Shown here: positions 1 to 10,239 of the stretch, piece by piece
Numbering within the stretch: the first letter of the stretch is position 1
Layout: every line of letters starts with the position of its first letter
Assembly (NCBI GenBank): GCA_010645155.1
Contig: CM021312.1
Coordinates: 6,415,837-6,479,836, forward strand
Direction of reading: 5' to 3'
DNA: 64,000 nt
Origin: Tigriopus japonicus
Lineage: Eukaryota > Arthropoda > Copepoda > Harpacticoida > Harpacticidae
Position numbers and translations under genes: made by a program
The notes under the pieces: generated by a model
What the model saw: the letters and a program-made list of their open reading frames with translations, nothing else
Told to the model about the DNA's origin: nothing
Database searches by the model: none

Positions 1-902
1 GCAATTAAATTTTGAGTTCCAAAAGTTTGGAACAAGCTCCTTCTTATTGTTTCCTTCATCAATTATTCAGAGTTGTTGTTAAAAGAGGTTTAAAACAAAA
101 TAATCATTTTTTACAAAGAATTTTTGTGTATGAATTGTTTACGATAGATGAAATAGTTTAAAAGTGTTTTTAACACGTCTAAAGTCAAATATTTTAACAT
201 TTTTAGCTTACCATATGAGAACTGGTTTAACCAAGCATATTTATTTATCTTTGCCTCCATCTTCCTTGTCCTAAATTACCATAGGACATTTGTCTATTCT
301 TTAAAGCCGAATGGTTATTGCATAAACTTATTTGTAAATAATGCCAAAGGAAAAGCTTTCCTTATCATTCCTAAAATGTCCATCCTTTGTTACCTTTGAG
401 AACATTACATCAAAGTTCCTTCAATTGGTAGCCGTATTTTCCGAGACGAACATTTGCAACATCATATTTGTCTTTACGATAAATATTTGCCAAGCTAGAC
501 TGTAATTTTTAAAATAGTCATCGTGAAGATGGCGTGGTTGCGTTTGAAGTCAAATTTTAATTTCAAATTAGGGCCAAAGATTTCGCCGAAACACCCAGAG
601 TTGGTTTGCTACAAGATGGCGCAGATTGTTACTTTTCTAGATTAAAGCTGAACTTTTCCATAGATATCTAGACTATTGCGACCGCGTGGTGTACAATGAA
701 TGATCTCTTGGGTATTGATCAAAAACTGGCTAAATTATTGCTTTGCTAACCAATCAAGCTGTCGTCGGCCATCCAGTAGTTATTAATCTATGACTTAGCT
801 TCCTTTACTATAAAAAATAAGACCCTTGTCCGTGACGAAAACACGGCTCATTCTGACGGAAAGTTGTTCATTTTGAGATCAAAAGAGGGTACCCAAAGCC
901 TG
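1..902. other. No recognisable gene
   Basis: AT-rich sequence with no open frame of coding character and no family I recognise. The closing bases run into the left arm of a foldback repeat at 903. I see no convincing exon, RNA gene or tandem array here. Confidence 0.5.
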
Positions 903-1247
903 TAGCAACAGCTCGCAGTTCCCATGATACACAGATTTTTGAAAATTGCAAGGGTCATTCATCAGTTTTGGACAAACTAAAGTGCCTAAAATGTTGATGG
1001 CGGAGCTCCAAATAGAACCTCAAGTGTTTTTCTGATAAATTTTGGCATAGATCATGATTTTACCAATAATTTCAACCAAAAAACACCACAAGTCCATTAA
1101 CAAGACTCAGTAAACACTTGAGGCACTTTAGTTTGTCCAAAACTGATGAATGACCCTTGCAATCTTCAAAAATATGTGTATCATGGGAACTGTGAGCTGT
1201 TGCCGCATGAAATCCATTAGATGGCGCACTTTATGACCGTACTCTGT
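903..1247. repeat. Foldback (inverted-repeat) element, copy 1
   Basis: The left arm at 903-990 and the right arm at about 1121-1204 are near-perfect reverse complements, separated by about 130 bases. The right side continues to about 1247 with a block ending in GCACTTTATGACCGTACTCT. The same block bounds a second copy at 17829-18255, so this is a dispersed foldback or MITE family. The outermost left terminal repeat of this copy appears lost or diverged. It has no coding capacity. Confidence 0.8.
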
Positions 1248-2843
1248 TATCATAGTGCTTGGAATCCTACTAAAAGACAAAATACAATTCTTATTGTAAT
1301 TGCTCTAAAGTGTGCTGACATTTCAAGGAAAGATCTCAAAGTTTTTCTCTTGTATGTACGCATTAACATGTCAATTATGTTTTAAGCAATTTTTGCATCA
1401 AAGTTATAAAGAATTTTAGTCACAAATAGATGCAGCAATGATAACCAAAAAGTATCATGTAGCAAGTGCCCGTGGTCCTTCTTTTATATCTAAATATTTT
1501 AAAAAGCTTACTTGATCTTTCACTGCCCTTCACTATAACAAAGCAATCGTCTTTCTATTAATCTTGTCGTCACGTTTAAACACGAAGTTCACAGAATTAC
1601 CTTAGTATCGGAATTCTGGAAGGACTCTGACAATAAAGAAGTTTAAGCAGGTAATAAGATTAATCGCACAATATGCTGGACCGAACTCAATAAACCGGTT
1701 CGTTTTGGATGTCCGAGACAATTTCTTGCCCACTTAAACTGGATTAACAACGTACGATTGCTATATGTTGGAGTCTCTCTGTTGAAAAACTAAACCTTGT
1801 TTTGCCAAGATCTTTACCGACTAATCAGCTTATTGTCCATTTGTATTCAGGTATTGATCGCCACAGTATTTCCACCGCAAAAGAAAGCTACAACCTTCTC
1901 TTTCCTGTAGTTCAAGTTCTATTAACTATGTCTCTGCCTTGTGCCCGTACCTATATTATTAACAATTACAGTTACGAAAGGTATTCATTTTTTTTCCGGC
2001 GCAACACTTACCTGATCTAGTATCAGGTATGCATAGCTTATGGTGTTGTATAATCCAAAAGTTATTAGGGCAGTTGCTTAGGGGATTATGGTCATTTCTT
2101 TTGCGTTTGACTATACTTCCTTTACCATGCTTTAACTATACTTCCAAATCCCTTCAACATCTGAGCTTGATTAAGAGTGTCGGTCGTCTGCAAAGCACAA
2201 AATGTAATTTCATTTAGTTCCGAGAAAGTACTTGTCGCCAGAGGTATGGCATATTTGAGAAAAATTCTAATAATGTTGATAAGAGAACCTTTTGCATGAA
2301 AAACTTCACATTTTGCCCGAGGTGGTAAAAAATGTCACAACGTAATTATTGTGCGTTAAATGACTTGTGTCACCGAAAAGCAACGAGAAAACTGATTTTG
2401 AAAGAAGAAAAGACCATGACTAAAAATTGACGATTACAGCAACAATGTTAAAAGGAACGAGTAACAAATTATTGTTGGGTTTTGGGTCGTTTCAGTTACT
2501 GGAATTTTAAATGGAATGTCACTGCTTTTTCGAATAGAGAACTATTTTTCACTCTTGTTACAAATTATTTCGTTGTTAATGCCCTGAAAAGATGTGCAAA
2601 GGTTTTCCCTGATTTAGTAAGTTTGAACTCACGTGATGATGACCTTGTGACTATTTTGAAAAGGGAGGAGCACGTTTCCAATGACCTGCAATTTGGGGTC
2701 GACTTTGAGGACTGAAATTTCGTTCAATGACCTCCCTTCGTGTTTAACAATAAAGAGTTATCTTGTGTCTGATCAATGAGCAATAACCTGGATGATTATT
2801 TTGTAAGGGGGGCACCACCACCGTTATCGATGTCCACGATCTA
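1248..2843. other. No recognisable gene
   Basis: AT-rich sequence. Short open frames at 1802-2217 and 2482-2715 have no recognisable domain and no splice context that links them. Nothing else is supported. Confidence 0.45.
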
Positions 2844-3097
2844 CCCGCTATTGAAGTCACAATTTCCCCAGTTCAGTATAATTGTATTATGGTAATTCAG
2901 GCACGTTTATGAGCACCAGGCTAAATGGTAGGCACATGGAAGAAATGAACTAAATCAAACTTTATTTCGTCCCGCAATTGAAGTCACAATTTCTGCAGTT
3001 CAGTACAATTGTATTATGGTAATTCAGGCACGTTTATGAGCAACAGCCTAAGTGGCATGCACATGGAAGAAATGAACTAAATCAAACTTTATTTCAC
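2844..3097. repeat. 127-bp tandem duplication
   Basis: Two adjacent copies of one unit start with CCCGC at 2844 and 2971, a period of 127 bases. They share the stretch from the ATTGAAGTCACAATTT block through to ATCAAACTTTATTTC with only a few substitutions. It is a simple direct tandem duplication with no coding content. Confidence 0.85.
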
Positions 3098-3717
3098 GTC
3101 CTTGATTTCGTATTTGGATTTCCTTGGCTGAAAAAAAGGAAATCATGATTTGAGAAACACACCATATAGATCCGTGACACCAGCATTTCAGACACCGATA
3201 TTTTGATTTTTTATATGAAATAACTCATGTTACTTATGACAAGAGACCAGATTTGAAATTGATGATTTTTGGGTCAAAACATTTTTAAAAATTCATAAAA
3301 ACTGACCAAAAAAATGAAAATCATATCGAAAAGAGCAAAAACATAAACAGCATTGAATTTCCCACACATTGGTGCCATTTCCAAAGCATAATTTCTTAAA
3401 ATCTCAAACTTATTTCGTGTGGAATTCCTGCCATTAGATTTCTATCTCTCTAGATTTCCACTCTTGGAAGTTCTCAAGGGTGTTCCACTTAAAAGGTGAA
3501 TTTAAAAGTTAAAAAATTCAAATCTGGTCTCTACTTTTGGGTTAATTGCGGGAAATTATGTAAAAACATAAAAATCTCTTTCATAAGAATGAAAAAAAAA
3601 TGTGGGTGCTTCCACCCACAAATGTTTCTTTCTCAAGATGGCGCTGATTGTCATTTTTCTCTTTGATTGAAGCTCAACGAGCTCAACTTTGCCGTCAGAG
3701 CAAACCTTCTTAAGGCT
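3098..3717. other. No recognisable gene
   Basis: AT-rich spacer between the 127-bp duplication and the satellite block. A run near 3640-3700 (ATGGCGC... then AACTTTGCCGTCAG) may be a degenerate edge of the satellite. No gene is seen. Confidence 0.4.
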
Positions 3718-6700
3718 TCTTAAGTGTTTTATTTGCACAAATTTTGTCGCCGTGGCGAAAAAAAATATGCATAAAAAGCTGACACTGGTCTGGTCCAATG
3801 TAGTGGTAGTTTTCAATACTAATTTAACAGTGTACAGTGGGTAAATTGGGTTCCTTAAGCAGGGGTGTCTTTTCCTTTAAAAGTATTCAAAACTTGGGGA
3901 AAAAGTTCATAGAAGCCTTGCTTCAGTGTTTGGTACAGGAGGACCACTTTATATGAACAGTCTTTTATTTGCACAAATTTTGTCGCCGTGGCGACAAAAA
4001 ATATGCAAAAAAACTGACACTGGTTTTGGTTCAATGTAATGGTACCTTTCAATACTAATTTGCCAGTGGACATTGGGTAAATTGAGTTCCTTAAGCATGG
4101 AAGGTGAGTCTTTGGCAGAGTGGGCATTTTTCGACATCGAGAGCATTTTGGACACCCTAGTGTCCAAAAGTGTCCAAAAGTGTCCAAAAGTGTCCAAAAA
4201 GTGTCCAAAAGTGTCCAAAAGTGTCCAAAAGTGTCCAAAAGTGTCCAAAAATCCCCAGAAGGTGTCCACAAATCCCCAAAAGATGTCCATAAGTGTCCAA
4301 AAGTCCAACAAACGTAAAAGAAAGTTGTACAAATCACACGAAAAACCAGTTACACTAAAAAGGTAATTGAATTCTAAAGAATGCATGGTTCTGTACTTAA
4401 ACAAAAATAGTTCTATTAATGGGAACAGTATTTGGAGAAATAAACTTTGCCATGATAACTTGTTAATAAATTGTTGAAAAAATAAATGTTTTATTTATAC
4501 AATATGGTAAAATGTGTGTAAATGTTCAAAATGTTTCAAGATTTACATTTTATTTCCTCATCTGTAAACAAGAGTCTTGTCTTTTTTAATAGTAAAACAA
4601 CACTGCTTTAATTCCTTGGCAAAAGCATTATAATACCCACATTGCAATCTGATATCAGTTTGAGTGTGCTTTATTATAGTTAACATTTTTTGGACAGTCA
4701 GGTCAAAAGACTTTTTGCCTCTTGGATGGGAAACACTTGCAACAATGATAACCTTTGGAATATAAATCAAAATACTAAGTAATCTTCTCTTGTCACAAAT
4801 CAAGAAACAATTAGCTTTAAAATATACTTGCATACTATGTTTTACATGAAGTGTGGTGTGAGCGTGTTATTAGTAGTCCCAGTCTCACATTTGTTTGTTC
4901 GTTCATTCCTTCAGTCGATCATTCTTTCCCACATTTTGGACGATGCTCGGTGGTCAAATGAAAAGAGTGGAAAGTTCAAATGTCCAGTTTGGCCTTCAAG
5001 TTATTGGCTCATTTAATGTATTAAGTGTAAGTTTCTTATGCTGAATTGACTTATTCTTGCTTAGATTTCGTCAAGTGACGTTTATTTTGGAGAGAAAGTT
5101 TGTAGAATGTTATTCTAAAAATGTTTTTAACCATTATTTTTCGAATTACTATTTTTGGACACTTTTGGACACTCCTATTTTTGGACAGCCTTATTTTTGG
5201 ACACTTTTGGACACCTTTTGGACAGGGGTGGACAAAATGTCCAAAAATCAAATGCCCACCCTGGTCTTTGGGTGTCTTTTTCTTTCAAAGTTTTCAAAAT
5301 CTTGGGCAAAAAGTTCATAGAAGCCTTGCCAAAGTAATTTGAACAGGAGGACCACTTTACGTGGAGAAAGTATTTTATTTGCACAAATTTTGTCGCCGTG
5401 GCGACAAAAAATGTGCAAAAAATGCTCTCACTGGTTTTGGTTCAATGTATTGGTAACTTTCAATACAAATTTGCAAGTGTACATTAGGTAACTTGAGTTC
5501 CTTAGACATGCAAGGGAAGTCTTTGGGTGTCTTTTTCTTTCAATTCCAAAACTGGGGCAAAAAGTTCATAGAAGCTTTCCTTAAGTGTTTTGTACAAGAG
5601 GACCACTGTCTATGAACAAAGTGTTTTATTTGCACAAATTTTGTCGCCGTGGCGACAAATAATGTGCAAGAAAAGCTGGCATTGGTTTTGTCGAATGTAG
5701 TGGTACTTTTCAATACTAATTTGCAAGTGTACATTGGATAAATTGAGTTCCTTAAGCATGCAAGGGGAGTCTTTGGGTGTCTTTTTCTTTCAAAGTATTC
5801 CAAAACTGGGGTAAAAAGTTCATAGAAGCCTTGCTTTAGTGTTTGGTACAGAAGGACCACTTTATGTGAACAAAGTGTTTTATTTGCACAAATTTTGTCG
5901 CCGTGGCGACAAAAAAGTGTACATTGGGTAAATTGAGTTCCTCAAGCATGCAAGGGGAGTCTTTAGGTGTCTTTTTCTTTCAAAATATTCCAAAACTTGG
6001 GCAAAAAGTTCATAGAGGCCTTGCTTAAAAGTTTGGAACAGGAGGACCACTTTACGTGTAAAAAGTGTTTTATTTGCACAAATTTTGTCTCCGTGGCGAC
6101 AAAAAATGTGCAAAATAAGCTGACACTGGTTTTGGTACAATGTAGTGGTACCTTTCAATACTAATTTGCATCTGTACAATGGGAAAATTGTGTTCCTTAA
6201 GCATGGGTGTCTTTTCCTTTAAAAGTATTCCAAAACTCGGGCAAAAAGTTTAAGGAAGCCTTGCCCAAGTGTTTGGAACAGGAGGACCACTTTACGTGAA
6301 CGAAGTGTTTTATTTGCACAAATTTTGTCTCCGTGGCGACAAAAAATGTGCAAAATAAGCTGACACTGGTTTTGGTACAATGTAGTGGTACCTTTCAATA
6401 CTAATTTGCATCTGTACAATGGGAAAATTGTGTTCCTTAAGCATGGGTGTCTTTTCCTTTAAAAGTATTCCAAAACTCGGGCAAAAAGTTTAAGGAAGCC
6501 TTGCCCAAGTGTTTGGTACAGGAGGACCACTTTACGTGAACGAAGTGTTTTATTTGCACAAATTTTGTTGCCGTGGCGACAAAAAATGTGCTAAAAAGGC
6601 TGACACTGGTTTTTGTCCAATGTGTTGGTATCTTTCAATACTAATTTGCAAGTGTACAATGGAAAAATTGGGTTCCTTAAGCATGCAAAGGGAGTCTTTG

Positions 6701-6998
6701 GGTGCTATTTCTTTCAAAAAATTCCAAAAGTTAGTGGAACAAGAGGACCACTTTATGTGAACAAAGTGTTTTTTTGTATGAATTTTGTCGCCGTGGCGAC
6801 AAAAAATGTGCAAAAAATGCTGACCATGATTTTTGTCCAATGCAGTGGTTTCTTTCAATTCTAATTTGCAAGTGTACATTGGGTAAATTGAGGTTTTTAA
6901 GCATGCAAGGGGAGTGTTTGGGTGTCTTTTTCTTTCAAAATATTCCAAAAGTTTGTTGAACAGGAGGACCACTTTATGTGAACAAAGTGTTTTATTTG
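3718..6998. repeat. Satellite of ~240-bp units with an embedded hairpin
   Basis: About nine copies of a roughly 240-bp unit lie head to tail. The anchor ATTTGCACAAATTTTGTC recurs near 3730, 3968, 5380, 5635, 5885, 6075, 6315 and 6555, with a variant near 6780 and a truncated end at 6998. Spacing is mostly 234-255 bases and once 190. Each unit contains TTTTGTCGCC, two bases, then GGCGACAAAA, a 10-bp perfect stem (for example 3978-3999). Some copies carry one stem substitution. Open frames through the array are repeats of each other in shifted frames and not genes. A hAT-like element splits the array at 4116-5263. Confidence 0.9.
4108..5271. mobile_element. Non-autonomous hAT-like element with TGTCCAAAAG arrays
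   Basis: The element occupies 4116-5263 (1148 bp). The 8-bp sequence GTCTTTGG is present at 4108-4115 and again at 5264-5271, a perfect target duplication inside a satellite unit whose intact sisters read through GTCTTTGGGTGTC. The ends are CAGAGTGGGC at the left and, in reverse complement, CAGGGTGGGC at the right, typical of hAT termini. Just inside each end are arrays of the decamer TGTCCAAAAG: about nine copies at 4160-4260, and the inverted version at 5154-5250. The interior is AT-rich and encodes no transposase, so it would need one in trans. Confidence 0.88.
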
Positions 6999-7424
6999 CA
7001 GCTAAATAACCAAATCTTTCGGACTCTTTTTTGAAATGCTATGAAATTTATAACTCTTTAAAAGCAATGTTAATGGTATTTCGTTTGTTAATAAAATCTG
7101 ACCAACTGCCATTGAAAAATCCCAAAATGGAACGTGATCTCTCAAATAGTAAAAACATATTTTTTGTACCAAAGACATTGTTCATGCCCTCTATTTTGAC
7201 CATATTATAATATAAGTAGTAAACCATAAAGAGGGCGTAACCAAAACCAAACAGGGGCAATCGCAAAATAATAGGATGCATAGTTTATTTTGGATTTCAA
7301 TAGGCCAGTTCAATTAGGAAAATCAAATTGTTAATTTTTCAAAATCAATGGCACATGCGTTTGCCGACCGATGCTTTTGACTTCATAACAGTCTCTTTTT
7401 GCCAAATTATATTATTTAAAAATC
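6999..7424. other. No recognisable gene
   Basis: AT-rich sequence following the satellite. A - strand open frame at 7048-7281 has no known domain and is probably chance. Confidence 0.4.
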
Positions 7425-7700
7425 TAGTTTGCATTTTTTTACCGATTTCAATTGGTACACAGAATGTCATTCCATGTAAATGTCAAAAAAATAAAACCCA
7501 AGTGGGGAAAAGTACTATCTCATAAAAGCATTGGTCTGTAACGGAGTTGGAATTAGCTGCCCGATAGAGTCCCTGAAAGTCGTCTACGTAAATGAGACTT
7601 AAAAATTTATAATGGCTCGTCTAATGGATTGATTCGTCGCAAAGACGGAGGGAGTAAGTTCTACAACAAAAGAGCGAAACAAAATTTTCTCGTTCTTGGG
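7425..7700 (-). mobile_element. LINE 3'-end fragment, antisense
   Basis: Read on the - strand, this stretch matches the 3' part of the LINE fragment at 29180-30300. Shared landmarks in order are CTTTGCGACGAA, CCATTAGACGA, AAGTCTCATTTA, GCAGCTAATTC, ACCAATGCTTTTAT, CGGGTTTTAT or TGGGTTTTAT, and TTTACATGGAATGACATTCT. It is a truncated, substituted copy of the tail of a non-LTR retrotransposon with no usable frame. Confidence 0.8.
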
Positions 7701-7839
7701 AAAAGCACAATCAAATCAAGAAACAATACTTTGGTCAAAGCTCTCCCCATTTAGTGATTGTCATTTTTAATACTTAATCCTTGGTTTTCAGTCAGAATGA
7801 AAGTCAAAATCATAAAGAGAGAATCAAAATTTGCCTGAG

Positions 7840-8130
7840 TAATCGCCAAAAAATGGGCGATTTTGCCAATTTTTCCGCCAAATTTCCCCGATTTTGCCTA
7901 ATTTATCGCCAAATTTGCTCATTTCGACAAATTAATCGCCAAATTTGCTCATTTCGCCAAATTTATCGCCGAATTTGCTCATTTCGACAAATTAATCGCC
8001 AAATTTGCTCATTTCGCCAAATTTATCGCCAGAAATACTAAAATCGCCAGATTTATCGCCAGATCAGCTGATTTCGCCAGATTAATTTTTCTATCGCCAG
8101 ACGCGTTTCAAAATCGCCAGTTGGCAACCC
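7840..8130. repeat. 30-bp minisatellite at the end of a probable DNA element
   Basis: A period of about 30 bases is built on ATCGCCAAATTTGCTCATTT, with five or so clear units at 7895-8030 and degenerate units on either side. The right flank ends in AGTTGGCAACCCTG near 8114-8130. In reverse complement this begins CAGGGTTGCC, a hAT-like terminus. I could not find the matching left end, so this may be half of an element. The open frame across it is made of repeat units and is not a gene. Confidence 0.75.
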
Positions 8131-8389
8131 TGATTGATAACAGAGAAAGACTTTGAAAAGCATCGAGTAACACGTACTTTTTGAGCTTGTAGGTCGTTAC
8201 AATAACATCATTTTTTAATATAATGGTATTACTGTTACTTTTGCGAAAAAAATATCAATTACTGCTGTGCTACATGTACGAGGTCTCGTTACAAGTACTT
8301 GCATTACAACCATAGATAACTGCCCTGGCCAAATATGAGGACATTGCGTCCTGGTTGTGCCTTTAAGTACTAATATGTTTCTCGAGTTT

Positions 8390-8960
8390 TCAGTGCCACC
8401 AATTTTAACTCGGAGTTTGGCCTCTTTCCCACCATTGAATTAAGCATTCTGACCCAGAAACAATATCGCAATACTTTGTCAAAAATCGAACTCAAAAATC
8501 ACATCAAGGATTTCTAGAAGTTCCATAGTCTATGGCAAAAACCACTGAATTTCATTGGACTGAGAGGCTGCTGAAAGGAATCATGATCTCTTGTAGGAAC
8601 AAAGCAATCACGTTCTTCTGCAAATGAGAACTTGCCTCTTGTTGACTTAAATTTGTCTTTCAATTTTCAGCTTAATCGAACAGCGGTGTCAAAAGTTATG
8701 CTCTCTCAAAGATCAGTGCAAATCATACCAAGAATGAATGAACTAGCCCTTTTCTGGTAATTGCTTTCCCACAAAAGGGCGAGCTCATTCATTTTATGCT
8801 CTCTGCAGTACAAAAGTTTGAGAGGGCATAAATTTTCAGTCCGTGCTTCGATTGAGCTGAAAATTAAAATGCGTCGTCTCCTGAATACAATCCAGGCCTG
8901 GTTTGCAGCAAAACGCAATTGTATCAATCCTTCTGGAATTCATAATTCTCACCGTTAGCC
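8390..8960. repeat. Diverged dispersed repeat with a short foldback
   Basis: The stretch around 8480-8690 resembles 22690-22930 with many substitutions (shared blocks include CCACTGAAT or CCACCGAAT, GAGGCTG, and CTGCAAATGA or CTACAAATGA). The stretch 8730-8890 resembles 56757-56940 (both contain CAAAAGGGC, AGCTCATTCA and a CTCTCTGCAGTAC or CTCTTCAGTAC block). Within it, AATGAATGAACTAGCCCTTT pairs with AAAAGGGCGAGCTCATTCAT. Old repeat family, no coding content. Confidence 0.55.
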
Positions 8961-9112
8961 TAACACTCTAACATTCAGTGCCCTTGTCTATGGTTAAAGG
9001 CAAACTTAATCGAGGTTGCCGGGTTTTCATGCTTTAGCTTTCCGTAAAGTTACAGCGTGACGGCAAATGAAATCTTCCTCTGAAGGAACCCGCAATTCCT
9101 GTTGCTTAGGAC

Positions 9113-9660
9113 AGCGCTTCATTGAGCTGGAGAAGTCATTTTTAAGTTCCAAATACACTTGAGGCCAGTTTTATGGCGAAAAGACAATGCTGCATATTTA
9201 ACTAAATCATATTTATAAGGTCACAAGCCAAAACTTAATGTACTGGAATAAAAAACATGCTTAAAACAAAATTTATGAATTCTGTCTTGAGGGTGGTTTT
9301 TTCAGCACGTTTAGGTCAATTATGTTTATTTATATTGGTGAAGTCTATTTTGCCGCTCAATTTTGCAATGGCCATCTTAGAACGCAATTCACAAAAGAAC
9401 ACAATAAGACTTTTGCTAACCCCAATTAGAAGAAAGGCTCAATAGATTTGGTCAATATTTCAAGTACAAAGAAACGTGTGATCACCTTAGGAATAGGTGA
9501 AAAGACAAGTTCGGACATTGTCTTTAGGCATGTTTCAAGTGACAACATATCAAATTTTGAACCAAAACCTGATAAGCAGAACTCAATTACAAATGCAGAA
9601 TTGTCTCTTCACCAAAGCTGATCTCAAATTAAATACCATTGGAACCTACAATTGACTACT
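9113..9660. repeat. Foldback repeat family B, copy 1
   Basis: The left part (CATTGAGCTGGAGAAGTCAT near 9120, then CTTGAGGCCAGTTTTATGG) and a degraded inverted right part near 9575-9660 match two better copies at 25973-26490 and 33835-34360. The interior shares GCCGCTCAATTTTGCAATGG with the third copy. It is an inverted-repeat element without coding capacity. Confidence 0.7.
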
Positions 9661-10239
9661 CCGCGTAGAAGTAATTTTGCGATAAATCGCCTTCGGTCAC
9701 CTTTTGTTTTGAAAAAATGAAAGATCTATTCTCTCACTCTCATCATCTTGTCACAGTGACGCCAAAGAGTAGTTTTTGCTGCCATATTTCCCCAAAGTGG
9801 CAGTATAGAAAACTAGATGGCGTGAAAAATTTCATTGTGAGTTTGGCAAAAAATACAGTATGGAAAAGTTTGCAGCGGGAAAGTTTTTAAAAAACGGAAT
9901 GTGGCACAAAGTGGTGGTGCAGCCAAAGTATTTCGATCTAAAAAAAAGTGATGAAATGAGCGAAAACGAGAAAAATTTCATTAAAAAGTGATTTCATATG
10001 ACAGTGTGGGATTTAATAAATAGCAGAGACTAAAAGAACTTTATCTTTATCTTTTAGAATCTAATAAATGACAGTGAGGGCCCGTAATTGGCTCTATTTC
10101 AAACTTTTGGCTTTGAAATAGCCATTATAAAAAATAATAGCCAAAATAAATTTGAAAAAACGTCGGTTTGAAACCTTCCGGCAACGCTGTCGAGTCGTCA
10201 TAAATCCCAAACAACTGGGTCTCTTTTTTTTGAGTGAGG
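9661..10239. other. Upstream of the C19orf47-like gene; no gene seen
   Basis: AT-rich sequence preceding the first coding exon at 10240. No recognisable core promoter element stands out. Any untranslated first exon of the downstream gene would be in this stretch, but I cannot place it. Confidence 0.35.

Noticed and set aside
3855..4404. Overlapping 65-160-residue frames with Trp/Thr or Val/Ser/Lys periodicity
   Set aside because: They are translations of the TGTCCAAAAG array and the satellite in several frames and both strands, with no independent coding sign.
5540..6972. A series of similar ~60-140-residue frames sharing FVQIKH or CRHGDK motifs
   Set aside because: They are the satellite monomer read repeatedly; frames shift between units and none has start, splice or domain evidence.
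3718..6998. CRISPR-like array
   Set aside because: Units are ~240 bp and homologous throughout, with no unique spacers, and the sequence is eukaryotic.
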